Below are positions 23,302 to 31,413 of a DNA stretch of 43,870 nt, piece by piece. Each line of letters opens with the position of its first letter. The stretch's first letter is position 1. The translations under genes and the position numbers were made by a program. The stretch is from positions 1 through 43,870 of IMG/VR virus record IMGVR_UViG_3300045950_000304; one strand, given 5' to 3'. Under the pieces are notes generated by a model that worked only from the letters and a program-made list of their open reading frames with translations, did no database searches and was not told the DNA's origin. This DNA comes from a virus.

Positions 23302-24718
23302 CGTCTTCCTTTCGAGGATCGGAGTCGTACTCGAGGCCCAACTGGTCGGCCCGGGCGTTGTCCGTGGCGATCTCGCGGTCAATGGCCTCGGCGTCGTAGC
23401 CCTGCTCGGAAACCACTTCGGCGCGACTCTTGAATCCAGCGCGAACGGCCATGATTTGCGCCTTGATGTCCTTCAACGGATCGACCCAGGCGAAGCCGGG
23501 CGGAATCCACTTCACGTCGTAGAGAGCCTGATCGTCCGCAGATGCCCGCAGGACACCGGCCAACAGCGCCGCGTCGATCCACCGCCTCCAGATCGGCTGG
23601 CACATCTGGAAGACAATCACCTGGTGTTGAAACTGCTCGCAGCGCCGCCGGAACTCCAGCAGGCCCGCTCGAATCGATGAGTAGTTGACGCCCGTCAGAT
23701 CACCGGTCAACTGCTCGTAGGTGATCCCCATGCCGGCAGCGATGGAGCGCAACTGCACCCGCATGAACGTCTCGTAGCTCGCGCCAACGTCGGCGGGAGT
23801 CGAGAACTTGATATCCTCGCCCGGCAAGAGAACCTGGAGCGTGCCGGGCTCGAGGCCGGCCAGTGCCGTCCCGGTTCCGTCCGGAGCGCTCTCGCCAACG
23901 AGCTGATCCTCAGGGGCATTCTTGGTGACGAAGCCGGCGAACATCGCCGCCGTCTTCTTGCGCACCAGTTCGGCGTCATCGTACTGGTCGAGCTCGTAGA
24001 GCTTCATCAGGACTTGTGTTAGCCACGGCTGGCCACGGAGTTGTCCAGGCCGCAGCGGGCGAAAAAGGTGCAGCACCGAATTCGCCGGCACGCGAACCAG
24101 TTCGGCTGAAGCCAGCGGATGGCTGGTGTCGCCAGGATGCTCCCGGTAGAGATGGTAGGCAACCCGCCGCCCGAGCTTGTCGAACTCGATGCCGGCACGG
24201 ATGTAGTTGCCGTTCTCCAGTCGCCGCGTCTCGCTGGCCGGCAAGTGCTCGGCTTCGAGTAACTGCACCTGGAGCGGAACCGTCAGCCCGTCCTTGGGCA
24301 AACGCGGCCGCAGGCGGATGAGACACTCGCCGGCTTCCATCACCGAACGGCACGCCAAGGCCTGGAGACCGTAGAAGTCGGTCAGCCCGGCGGCGTCCGC
24401 TTCATCCGTCCAGCGAAGCCAAAGGTCCTGAAGCCGCTCTTTGATCTGAGCGTCCGGGTGCGTCGACTGCGGCTTGATTCCCGCGCCGACGGCATTCGCT
24501 ACGAAGGCATCGAGGGCGTTGGCCGCCCAGGGATTGCGGCGCACCATGTCGCGCGAGCGCGACCGCAAGGTGTCTGCGCTGCGGAAGACCAGCGTGTTGA
24601 TGTCGCTCGTGGACGCCGTCCAGCCCGTGGTCCGCCTGGTGCTGGCCGCGGCCTCGTAATCGGACGCCGCCCGCAGCCGCGGAAAAAACGCTGCCTGGAA
24701 ACGCCGCCAGAAGCCCAA
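23264..24718 (-). CDS. Portal protein, lambda B family
   Basis: A 484-residue protein that forms the dodecameric ring through which DNA enters the head. The start is TTG at 24718 (no ATG near), giving MGFWRRFQAAFFPRLR, the usual basic, hydrophobic N-terminus of lambda-family portals. Family signs are RSRDMVRRNPWAANALDAFVANAVGAGIKPQ at 55-85, RSVMEAGECLIRL near 125-137, NYIRAGIEFDKLGRRVAYHLYREHPGD at 170-196, and YEQLTGDLTGVNYSSIRAGLLEFRR near 345-370. It lies between the gpW-like gene and the protease gene as in lambda. The C-terminus ends in a short Asp/Glu-rich tail, with a 38-base overlap into the protease. Confidence 0.92.
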   Translation of the reverse strand: MGFWRRFQAAFFPRLRAASDYEAAASTRRTTGWTASTSDINTLVFRSADTLRSRSRDMVRRNPWAANALDAFVANAVGAGIKPQSTHPDAQIKERLQDLWLRWTDEADAAGLTDFYGLQALACRSVMEAGECLIRLRPRLPKDGLTVPLQVQLLEAEHLPASETRRLENGNYIRAGIEFDKLGRRVAYHLYREHPGDTSHPLASAELVRVPANSVLHLFRPLRPGQLRGQPWLTQVLMKLYELDQYDDAELVRKKTAAMFAGFVTKNAPEDQLVGESAPDGTGTALAGLEPGTLQVLLPGEDIKFSTPADVGASYETFMRVQLRSIAAGMGITYEQLTGDLTGVNYSSIRAGLLEFRRRCEQFQHQVIVFQMCQPIWRRWIDAALLAGVLRASADDQALYDVKWIPPGFAWVDPLKDIKAQIMAVRAGFKSRAEVVSEQGYDAEAIDREIATDNARADQLGLEYDSDPRKEDDEATRASGCTDL

Positions 24719-24722
24719 TGGA

Positions 24723-24929
24723 TCAGAAGCCTTTCTCGGTGGAGATGCGAATCTGGCGGGTCACCGCGGTCCCGCTGGTGCGGGCCAGCTCAGCCTCGGC
24801 CATCCGAATCGCCTCCCTCAGTTCCTCAACAGTGCGGTACTCGACTTCCCGTTCGCCGAAACGGACACGGCGCACGCCGTTGGCCAGCGCGTCACGAAGT
24901 GCATCGAGCTGTTGTTGGGTGAAAGGCAT
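24723..24929 (-). CDS. Head-tail joining protein W-like
   Basis: A 68-residue protein from ATG 24929 (MPFTQQQLDALRDALANGVR); TTG at 24938 is an unlikely earlier start. It reads as a compact alpha-beta fold with RVRFGEREVEYRTVEELREAIRMAEAEL, the pattern of gpW proteins (FGdr.veYrs.eEL...i). In lambda gpW acts after packaging to stabilise DNA and allow the tail to attach. Here it is directly before the portal, also as in lambda. Length is as expected (lambda W has 68 residues). The gene starts 115 bases from a divergent plus-strand cassette. Confidence 0.85.
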   Translation of the reverse strand: MPFTQQQLDALRDALANGVRRVRFGEREVEYRTVEELREAIRMAEAELARTSGTAVTRQIRISTEKGF

Positions 24930-25043
24930 ATTCGCCAAGCCTTCGGGCTGCGAGAAATCCGAAGAAAGAACTTGCTATCCGTCAGAACCGAAGCGATTCA
25001 TAGGCCGCTCGTTGAACGGCAGTCCACATCGAAAGGAGCTTGC

Positions 25044-25271
25044 ATGACCAAGGACGAGTTAATCGCCTGGGCCACAGCGAACGGCTGGAAGCCGGACCGC
25101 TTTGGCCATCTTCAGAAGGCCAACGGCACCGGCCGCTACCGGCTCAAGCTGAGCCGCATCGCGGCCCGGTACGAGGCCAAGACCTCCGCGGGATGGGTTC
25201 GCATCCGCAGCGGCTACTTCAAGGACCTCACCATAACCGCCGACGGGAAACTCGCCGGCATGACCCGATAG
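25044..25271 (+). CDS. Small unknown protein of plus-strand cassette
   Basis: A 75-residue basic protein from ATG 25044 with AAAGGAG six bases upstream. It begins MTKDELIAWATANGWKPDRF and ends with a beta-like part (RIRSGYFKDLTITADGKLAG). No known domain was recognised, though the small, Lys/Arg-rich alpha-beta form would suit a DNA- or RNA-contacting protein. It lies 15 bases before the DUF3489 gene, with its own ribosome site between, so the two are likely one transcript. It runs against the direction of the phage genes, in the junction between terminase/methylase genes and head genes. Confidence 0.78.
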   Translation: MTKDELIAWATANGWKPDRFGHLQKANGTGRYRLKLSRIAARYEAKTSAGWVRIRSGYFKDLTITADGKLAGMTR

Positions 25272-25286
25272 AAAGGAGCAGATCGC

Positions 25287-25853
25287 ATGACGTTCACCAT
25301 CGACAAGGACAACAACATCTGCGTCTACGCCGCGACTGAGGAGACGCCCACGGGCGACCACCTCCAGCGGTTCAGCAGCCAGAAGGAGCTCGACCGGATC
25401 GCCGCCGAGTGGCCGGGCGAGCGCTTGATCGAGCTGTGGAACAGCTTCGCCGGCGTGACGCCCTTCCAGAACCTCAAGCCGGTGAAGAAGTTCACCGACC
25501 GCAAGACAGCCGTGGGCAGGATCTGGCGCGCAATCCAGGCCCTGACGCCGCCCGGTGCGCCACAGTCGCCCAAGGGCGAGCCGAAGGCGGCGAGGTCGAG
25601 GAAGGCGGCCAAGGCCGGCGACAAGGCCGCCCGTGACGCCAAGCAACCGCGCGAGGGCAGCAAGAAAGCCAAGGTGCTGGCCCTCCTGCGCAAACCTGGC
25701 GGCGCAACGCTCAAGGACATCATGAAGGCCACGGCCTGGCAGGCCCACAGCGTCCGCGGCTTCATCAGCGGAAGCCTGGTCAAGAAGATGGGCCTCAAGG
25801 TCGAGTCTGCCAAGCGTGACGACGGCCAGCGCGCCTACGTGATCGCCGAGTAG
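25287..25853 (+). CDS. DUF3489 domain protein
   Basis: A 188-residue protein from ATG 25287 with GAAAGGAG in front. The N-terminal 90 residues are alpha-beta, followed by a Lys/Ala-rich linker (about residues 95-125) and the C-terminal DUF3489 segment SKKAKVLALLRKPGGATLKDIMKATAWQAHSVRGFISGSLVKKMGL, which is a winged-helix-like fold with a recurring W-Q-x-H-S-V-R-G-F motif. Members are common in proteobacterial genomes and phages; the winged-helix form suggests DNA binding, but no role has been shown to my knowledge. It may regulate transcription of this cassette or the phage. A strong hairpin follows at 25877-25909. Confidence 0.85.
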   Translation: MTFTIDKDNNICVYAATEETPTGDHLQRFSSQKELDRIAAEWPGERLIELWNSFAGVTPFQNLKPVKKFTDRKTAVGRIWRAIQALTPPGAPQSPKGEPKAARSRKAAKAGDKAARDAKQPREGSKKAKVLALLRKPGGATLKDIMKATAWQAHSVRGFISGSLVKKMGLKVESAKRDDGQRAYVIAE

Positions 25854-25876
25854 CAGTCCCCGGATAGCCAAGGCCC

Positions 25877-25909
25877 ACCACCGCCGCCAGCAAGTTTGGC
25901 GGCGGTGGT
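25877..25909 (+). terminator. Perfect 13-bp hairpin after the DUF3489 gene
   Basis: ACCACCGCCGCCA (25877-25889) and its exact reverse complement (25897-25909) enclose a seven-base loop. It lies 24 bases past the DUF3489 stop. There is no T-run on either strand after the stem, so it may be a weak intrinsic terminator, an RNA stability element or act in both directions. Confidence 0.6.
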
Positions 25910-26003
25910 CGTTCAGGCGCGCCCACTCCTTTGTGACAACGCCAAATCAAGCCGTCAGAATTGCCTTGATAATCGGCCCGGACTATTGCCTCATACACTT
26001 GCC

Positions 26004-26228
26004 ATGACGAACACCGACTCGATGGACACCGCCAAACTCGCCAGGCTTACCGGCCTGCCCAATCTCGACACCATCAACGATCCAGAGCGTCTGGAGCGGC
26101 TGATCAGCGCCGCCTGGAACATGCTCGCGCACACGACCCCGCAGTGCCCGCTGCGCTTCGAGATCGCGTATGTGGAGTACGCAAGGCTGGCGACTTACCG
26201 CCTCGAGCACCCCGACCCGGATGAGTAA
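26004..26228 (+). CDS. Small unknown acidic protein
   Basis: A 74-residue protein from ATG 26004 (MTNTDSMDTAKLARL). An upstream frame extension to 25896 runs through the hairpin and is unlikely. The text is helical (PERLERLISAAWNMLAHTT, LRFEIAYVEYARLATYRLEH). I know no family. It is the third gene of the plus-strand cassette, and its stop is 13 bases from the stop of the converging membrane gene on the minus strand. No ribosome site better than weak was seen. Function unknown. Confidence 0.6.
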   Translation: MTNTDSMDTAKLARLTGLPNLDTINDPERLERLISAAWNMLAHTTPQCPLRFEIAYVEYARLATYRLEHPDPDE

Positions 26229-26240
26229 GGCGCCGGCTCG

Positions 26241-26513
26241 TTAATCGTCCTCTCGCTTCACTTCCCGCAGAGTCTCGGCCAGCACGTCGATCTGTTTGTC
26301 CACTCCTTCCATTCGCAGATGGCACTCCTGCGTGCGCACGTACGTCCCGTTGATCCTCAGCACAATCCGGTTCTCCAGTTCGGCCATCTCCCTGCGGACC
26401 TCCGCCAGCAGTGCTCGGTTCTGCAAGCCCACGTACGCGCCGATCAAGCCGGAGACCAGGCCGACGAGCGAGACCAGAATCCCGAAAACCGCCACCACCA
26501 GTTGACCGGTCAT
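26241..26513 (-). CDS. Membrane protein with cytoplasmic coiled coil
   Basis: A 90-residue protein from ATG 26513. Residues 4-30 (QLVVAVFGILVSLVGLVSGLIGAYVGL) form one membrane helix with a Gly zipper; residues 33-88 are a charged coiled coil (LLAEVRREMAELENRIVLRI and IDVLAETLREVKREDD), with Cys64 between. It follows the second methyltransferase gene by 21 bases. Small one-TM coiled-coil proteins occur next to phage packaging genes as holins, spanins or superinfection-exclusion proteins. This one cannot be placed more precisely; the lysis enzyme is far away at 8495-8965. Confidence 0.75.
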   Translation of the reverse strand: MTGQLVVAVFGILVSLVGLVSGLIGAYVGLQNRALLAEVRREMAELENRIVLRINGTYVRTQECHLRMEGVDKQIDVLAETLREVKREDD

Positions 26514-26534
26514 CGTGTTCGCCTCCCAGTTGGT

Positions 26535-27791
26535 TCAGGCCGCAGCCTTGCGGCGCTCGTCTGACACTTCGTCGAAGCAACGGCTGGCGCTTTCGAGTAC
26601 GGCCTTCTTGCCCGCGAACTCCTGCCAGCGGCGGACCGCGACGTCCACGTACTTCGGCTCGAGCTCGACCAACCGCGCCTGGCGTCCGGTCTTCTCGCAT
26701 GCGATCAACGTGGAACCCGAGCCACCGAAGGGATCGAGGACCACATCTCCCGACCGGCTCGAGTTCTGAACCGCTCGCTCGATTAACTCGACGGGTTTCA
26801 TGGTCGGATGAAGGTCGTTCGCCACGGGTTTCTTTACGAACCAGACATCGCCCTGGTCGCGGGCGCCACACCAGTAATGCTTTGCGCCTTCTTTCCATCC
26901 GTAGAGGATCGGCTCGTACTGACGCTGGTAATCCGAGCGGCCGATGGTGAAGGTGTTCTTGGCCCAGATGACGAACGTCGACCAATGGCCGCCCGCCTCA
27001 GTGAACGCCTTGTAGAGCGTGTGCAGCTCAGAGGACGACATGCAGATATAGACCGCGCCATTCGTGACCGCCAGGATGTTCACGCAGGCGTCGTACATAA
27101 ACCGTTCAAAACCGTCGCCCAGGTTGTCGTTGGCGATCTCGCGCTTGTTGCCGCGCAGCCGATCCTTCATGGTCGCGCCATAGTTCACGTTGTAGGGCGG
27201 ATCGCAGAAGACCATGTCGGCCTGCCCGGCAGCCAGGACCTTCTCGACGTCGCTCAAGACAGTGGCGTCGCCGCATAGCAGGCGGTGCTTCCCGAGGAGC
27301 CACACGTCGCCAAAGTGCGTGATAAGGCTCTCGGACGGTTCGGGAGCGGCATCCTCATCGGTCTGGCCGGAAGAGAGATGGTCCGGTTCCTGGAGCAGGT
27401 GGTCCAGTTCCTCGTCGGTGAAGCCCAGCAGATCCAGGTCAAACTTGTCTTCCTGGAGCGCCTGCAATTCGACGCGCAGCATCTCCTCGTTCCACGCCGC
27501 CCCACTGATCGCCAATTGATTGTCTGCAACGACCAGGGCCCGGCATTGTGTCTCCGTCAGTTGATCGAGGAGGATGACCGGCACCTCGGTCATGCCGAGC
27601 TTGCGTGCCGCGAGCAGTCGTGCGTGGCCGGCAATAAGAATTCCACCAGCTCCAACAAGGATTGGATTCGTCCACCCAAATTCCGCGATGGATGCCGCAA
27701 TCTGCGCCACCTGCTCTTCGGAGTGGGTGCGCGCATTTCTGGCGTAGGGGATCAGCTTGTCAACCGGCCACGCGACGACCGCGAGGTTCAT
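26535..27791 (-). CDS. ParB-domain DNA methyltransferase 2
   Basis: A 418-residue protein from ATG 27791, overlapping the previous stop as ATGA. Residues 8-70 form a ParB/Srx-like N-terminal domain (PVDKLIPYARNARTHSEEQVAQIAASIAEFGW and LIAGHARLLAARKLG). Residues 165-400 are a DNA methyltransferase: catalytic DPPY at 197-200 (CDPPYNVNYG) and SAM-binding DPFGGSGST at 353-361. Motif order (catalytic first, SAM site last) is that of the beta class of amino-methyltransferases; DPPY favours N6-adenine. Phages use such enzymes to protect DNA against host restriction. Its N-terminal half is clearly related to the methyltransferase at 28074-29561, so the two arose by duplication or joint acquisition. 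Confidence 0.92.
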   Translation of the reverse strand: MNLAVVAWPVDKLIPYARNARTHSEEQVAQIAASIAEFGWTNPILVGAGGILIAGHARLLAARKLGMTEVPVILLDQLTETQCRALVVADNQLAISGAAWNEEMLRVELQALQEDKFDLDLLGFTDEELDHLLQEPDHLSSGQTDEDAAPEPSESLITHFGDVWLLGKHRLLCGDATVLSDVEKVLAAGQADMVFCDPPYNVNYGATMKDRLRGNKREIANDNLGDGFERFMYDACVNILAVTNGAVYICMSSSELHTLYKAFTEAGGHWSTFVIWAKNTFTIGRSDYQRQYEPILYGWKEGAKHYWCGARDQGDVWFVKKPVANDLHPTMKPVELIERAVQNSSRSGDVVLDPFGGSGSTLIACEKTGRQARLVELEPKYVDVAVRRWQEFAGKKAVLESASRCFDEVSDERRKAAA

Positions 27792-28045
27792 CAGGACCTC
27801 GCCTGCTCTCCCTCGGTGTGCGGGAAGAAAACACCGACCAGCTCGTCGATCAACTCGCCCACCAACTCGCGCAGCTCAGGCGTGTCGATACTCACGCCGG
27901 TCAGCTTGCCGACCACGCCCACAACCCCGAAGAAGACCGAAACAACAGCCTCCTTCTTGATCAGACCCTTCTTGGCGCCGGCGATGATCTCGACCACGCG
28001 GATCATCAACGGCAACAGCTTCAGCGCACCGACAACAATGTTCAT
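27791..28045 (-). CDS. Small hydrophobic protein between the two methylases
   Basis: An 84-residue protein from ATG 28045 with AGGAGTG upstream, ending in an ATGA overlap with methyltransferase 2. Residues 2-22 (NIVVGALKLLPLMIRVVEIIAG) and 32-50 (EAVVSVFFGVVGVVGKLTG) are hydrophobic or amphipathic helices, and the C-terminal half (ELRELVGELIDELVGVFF) is amphipathic. The size and hydrophobicity match small holin-like proteins, but the coupling to a methyltransferase does not need that role. Function is unknown. Confidence 0.75.
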   Translation of the reverse strand: MNIVVGALKLLPLMIRVVEIIAGAKKGLIKKEAVVSVFFGVVGVVGKLTGVSIDTPELRELVGELIDELVGVFFPHTEGEQARS

Positions 28046-28073
28046 GGACTGACACTCCTTTGGTAGATTGGCG

Positions 28074-29561
28074 TTACTTGGACTTCGTTCCGTAGCAGGG
28101 CATCCCGTTCGGCTTACGGCGTATAGAGCGCGAGTCCCGCTCGCGCAAGTTGGCTTCGGTGGCGACCGCTACCCCTCTGGTTGCTGCGACTTGATCGAAC
28201 GTCTGGCCACTGGCTTCCAGGACGACCGGTGCATCGGGAAGGAGATGCTGCACCCGGCGGAGGATCACGTCGCAGTAGGCCGGGCTGATCTCGATCCCAT
28301 AGCCAACACGGTTGAGCACGGCCGCAGCCGCGAGCGTTGTCCCGCTTCCCGTGAACGGATCAAAGACCACATCGCCGGCCCCGGAGAACGCCTTGATGAA
28401 GAACTCGGGGATCGCCCGTGGAAACGGCGCGGAGTGCGAACCTTGGCTCGACTCGGTCTTGGCCTCAATCACATTGCTCGGCCGCGCGATCCCTTCGTGC
28501 CGCCCTTCGTCGTGCTCTCCAAGTAGTCCGCTGCCAGAGTTTGACTTCGGTGTTTCGGGCGAGTAATCGAAGCAGCCGTCGGACCAGTGGCCGACCGCCT
28601 TCGGGTCACACTTGATCTCAGCTTGGCGACAGAAGTGAAAGATCGGCTCCCAAGCGTTCTTGAAGCGGTTGCCCCAGCCGCCGGGTACGCCGTTGTCAGT
28701 CTTGCGCCAGCAGAACTCGTCGACGAATCGCCAGCCCCACTCGCGAACGTGGGCCAGGGTCACGTCCTTGACGTAGAGCACGCGCTGGCCGTCTTCGGCG
28801 TGCTCCTTGATGTTCAGAAAGTAGGAGCCATCAGCCACCAGGATTGTCTCGATGCCGGCGGCCACGGCGCGAAACCACTCGACGTAATCCTCCGGCGCCA
28901 CCGGGCGAAATCCACTGGCCGGGTCGTACTCGCGGCGGGTCGCGTAAGGCGGCGACGTGACGACGACGTTGGCACGTGTTGCGCCGAACAGGCCGAGGAC
29001 GGCCTGGCGGTCGCGGCAGTCGCCACAAAGCAAACGGTGCGGCCCGATCAGCCATAGATCGCCGGGCTGCGTAACGGCCTGGACGGGTGCTTCGGGGACG
29101 CTCTCCGGTGCTGCACCCTCGGTGTCAGCGGCCTGGTTGTCGCCCGCCGCAAGCAGCGCATCCAGGTCCGTGTCCTTGAAGCCGGTCAGGCTGAGGTCGA
29201 AGCCGTCCTCGCGAAGCGCTCCAAGTTCGAGAGCCAGGGCCTCTTGGTCCCAGCCCCCAAGTTCAGTTAGCCTATTGTCCGCCAAAAGATAGGCGCGCTT
29301 CTGCGTCTCGCTGAGGTGATCGAGTACGACCACTGGAACCTCGGCCAAGCTGAGCTTGCGAGCTGCCAGGAGGCGCCCGTGGCCGGCGATCACGCCGGCC
29401 TTCGAGTCGACCAGGACCGGCGCGTTGAACCCGAATTCCGCGATGCTGGCGGCGATCTGCGCCACCTGCGAGTCGGAATGCGTTCGCGGGTTGCGGGCAC
29501 ACGGAATCAGTTTGTCAATCGGCCACAGCTCGATTCGCTGGGCCATCGCTGGCGAAAGCAT
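28074..29561 (-). CDS. ParB-domain DNA methyltransferase 1
   Basis: A 495-residue protein from ATG 29561 or, by comparison with its paralogue, from ATG 29546 (MAQRIELWPIDKL). Residues 14-75 form the ParB-like domain (DKLIPCARNPRTHSDSQVAQ, then AGHGRLLAARKL). Residues 170-430 are a beta-class amino-methyltransferase with TSPPY at 202-206 and SAM-binding DPFTGSGTT at 401-409. TSPPY is often found in N4-cytosine enzymes, so the two methylases may differ in base and target. The C-terminus is basic (RERDSRSIRRKP). It lies 22 bases after terminase and upstream of the hydrophobic gene. Likely role: protection of phage DNA. Confidence 0.92.
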   Translation of the reverse strand: MLSPAMAQRIELWPIDKLIPCARNPRTHSDSQVAQIAASIAEFGFNAPVLVDSKAGVIAGHGRLLAARKLSLAEVPVVVLDHLSETQKRAYLLADNRLTELGGWDQEALALELGALREDGFDLSLTGFKDTDLDALLAAGDNQAADTEGAAPESVPEAPVQAVTQPGDLWLIGPHRLLCGDCRDRQAVLGLFGATRANVVVTSPPYATRREYDPASGFRPVAPEDYVEWFRAVAAGIETILVADGSYFLNIKEHAEDGQRVLYVKDVTLAHVREWGWRFVDEFCWRKTDNGVPGGWGNRFKNAWEPIFHFCRQAEIKCDPKAVGHWSDGCFDYSPETPKSNSGSGLLGEHDEGRHEGIARPSNVIEAKTESSQGSHSAPFPRAIPEFFIKAFSGAGDVVFDPFTGSGTTLAAAAVLNRVGYGIEISPAYCDVILRRVQHLLPDAPVVLEASGQTFDQVAATRGVAVATEANLRERDSRSIRRKPNGMPCYGTKSK

Positions 29562-29582
29562 TTGGGTTGTAGAAGCTCTCGA

Positions 29583-31355
29583 CTAGTGAGGTCGACTGCG
29601 GTCCATCCAGCGGCTGCGGAGCACTTTGCGCTCCGGTCCTGTGTTGGTCGACTTCTGCTCCGCGCCGGACATCGGCCGCAAGGCTTCAATCCGCTCCGCT
29701 TCGGCGTCCAGCCGGAAGCCCATCGAGACCAACCCGCACAGCGCTGCGTAGGCGTAGACGCGCGCATCCAGGACTTCCGCTCTCGCGCCTTTCTTCCGCC
29801 GCCACTCCCGCACCGGCGTCCCACGCGAGTACGTGGTCACGAGCGTCTCCGAGAGAAGCTGCTCAAACCATTCCTGGTCACGTTCTTTCGGGAAGTGCGA
29901 GTATCCCGGTCCTGGCTGTTCGATCTTCAACCGGCCGTAAATCACGCTCTTGGCGCTGTCCACGCCGACAATCCACAGCGGCGTCTTGTTCAGCGTGTTG
30001 CGAGTCGGCTTGCGAGGCCACACCGGCAACGCGCCGCTCTTGCCTTTGACGGCAAGCACCCGGCGTTGGTACCGCGTCCGGCAGAAGTCGTACACCGCCT
30101 GCGTGTGGAATCCGGAATCGACGGAGCAGGCCGCGACGGGAAGTGAGAGGCCGTACTCGTGAGACCATTGCCGGCTGAGGAACTCATCCAGTGTTCGCCA
30201 AACGTCGGGCGCGCTCGGGTCGCCTGGAAAAACCCGGTACTCGATAGACCACGACTCCTCGCCTCGTCCCCAACCGACCAGGTCCAGCTCGACCCGATCC
30301 CATTGCACATCGACGCCAGCCGTCAGCACACATACACCCGCGGGCAACCGTGGACCGAAGTTCTCGCGGCGTTCGAGCAGCATTGCCATGTCGACGCTGG
30401 TCTCGGCCTCGTCATCCCACAACTCACCCAGCGCTGTGTTGATGAAGGCGCGCAGCGTCTCCGGTCCCCCGGCCTTGGCCTCCAAGAACTCGACCGCTGT
30501 TTCTGACCACTCCTTCCAAGGCGAGTACAACTGATTGATCCAGAAACCGGCGACTCGGCCCTTGGGATTCGCCGCGCGCCACTCGCCGCGCGCCAGCATC
30601 CATGACTTGCGATGCGAAGGGATCAGCACGCCGCAGTGCTCGCAGCGATACTGCGCCTGCTCAGGTTGCCCCTCCGGCCACTCCACATTGGTCCAGATCA
30701 AGATCTGGAACTTGCCGCACTGCGGGCACGGTACCCAGAAGCTCGAGCGGTTGCTCTTCAGCCACCAGGACTCGATGCGGCTGGCGCCCTTGACGGTGGG
30801 CGTCGAGACGAGCAGTACCTTGCGGTTCCACCAGGTTGCTGACCGCTTGACGGCCAGGCTGACCGGGTCGCCCTCGGTCCCTGCCGATGCCGGGTAGCGG
30901 TCGACTTCGTCAAGGAGGACATAGCGGATCGGCCGCATCGCCAGGCCGGCAGGACTGTTCGCGCCGGCGATGCTGAGGCTGCCTCCCGCAAACTTCTTGT
31001 GGAGAATGCGATTGTCGGAATCGCGCGACCGGACGTCCGCAACCTTGCCCCGCAGACACGGTGTATCGCGGAGCATCGGGGCGAGACGATCTTTGCTCCA
31101 GGCCTCGCCGTCCTCGACGCGCGGCAGCACGATCAAGACCGGCCCAGGATCGCGGTCGATGATGTAGCCGACGAACGAGTTCAGGCACTCGGTCTTGCCC
31201 ACCTGTGAGGAGGACATGAACACGACCCGCTCATACGGGCTGTTCGGTGTCAGCGCATCGAGGATCGCCCTTTGGTAAGGTGCCCGGTCGGTTCGCCACT
31301 CGCCAGCTTCGGCCGAGGCTTCCGAGGACAACCGCCGGTTCTGGTCCGCCCACAC
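29583..31355 (-). CDS. Terminase large subunit, lambda A family (start uncertain)
   Basis: From the only usual start codon in the frame, GTG 31355, the protein has 590 residues. Motor motifs are visible: SSSQVGKT at 48-55 (Walker A), YVLLDEVDRY with D149-E150 (Walker B), a zinc pair CPQCGK and CEHCG near 215-240, and the nuclease domain start LTAGVDVQWDRVELDLVGWG. It cuts concatemers and packages DNA. Upstream of GTG the frame stays open for 32 further codons (to about 31451), and those residues (FVIDALEACVEHF...LTVSVWADQNRRL) look like the N-terminus of lambda gpA. The best-placed ribosome site, GAGGAG, points to an ATC codon at 31427, overlapping the small subunit stop. The true start may therefore be non-canonical. 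Confidence 0.9.
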   Translation of the reverse strand: MWADQNRRLSSEASAEAGEWRTDRAPYQRAILDALTPNSPYERVVFMSSSQVGKTECLNSFVGYIIDRDPGPVLIVLPRVEDGEAWSKDRLAPMLRDTPCLRGKVADVRSRDSDNRILHKKFAGGSLSIAGANSPAGLAMRPIRYVLLDEVDRYPASAGTEGDPVSLAVKRSATWWNRKVLLVSTPTVKGASRIESWWLKSNRSSFWVPCPQCGKFQILIWTNVEWPEGQPEQAQYRCEHCGVLIPSHRKSWMLARGEWRAANPKGRVAGFWINQLYSPWKEWSETAVEFLEAKAGGPETLRAFINTALGELWDDEAETSVDMAMLLERRENFGPRLPAGVCVLTAGVDVQWDRVELDLVGWGRGEESWSIEYRVFPGDPSAPDVWRTLDEFLSRQWSHEYGLSLPVAACSVDSGFHTQAVYDFCRTRYQRRVLAVKGKSGALPVWPRKPTRNTLNKTPLWIVGVDSAKSVIYGRLKIEQPGPGYSHFPKERDQEWFEQLLSETLVTTYSRGTPVREWRRKKGARAEVLDARVYAYAALCGLVSMGFRLDAEAERIEALRPMSGAEQKSTNTGPERKVLRSRWMDRSRPH

Positions 31356-31413
31356 CGAAACCGTCAGCCGCGGCAGTGGTTCGAACGCGGCTGCGAAGTG
31401 TTCTACACAAGCC

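Noticed and set aside
25059-25871. 270-codon minus-strand frame over the DUF3489 cassette
   Set aside because: The plus-strand genes here have good ribosome sites and one known domain; the minus frame is Gly/Leu/Arg-rich without features.
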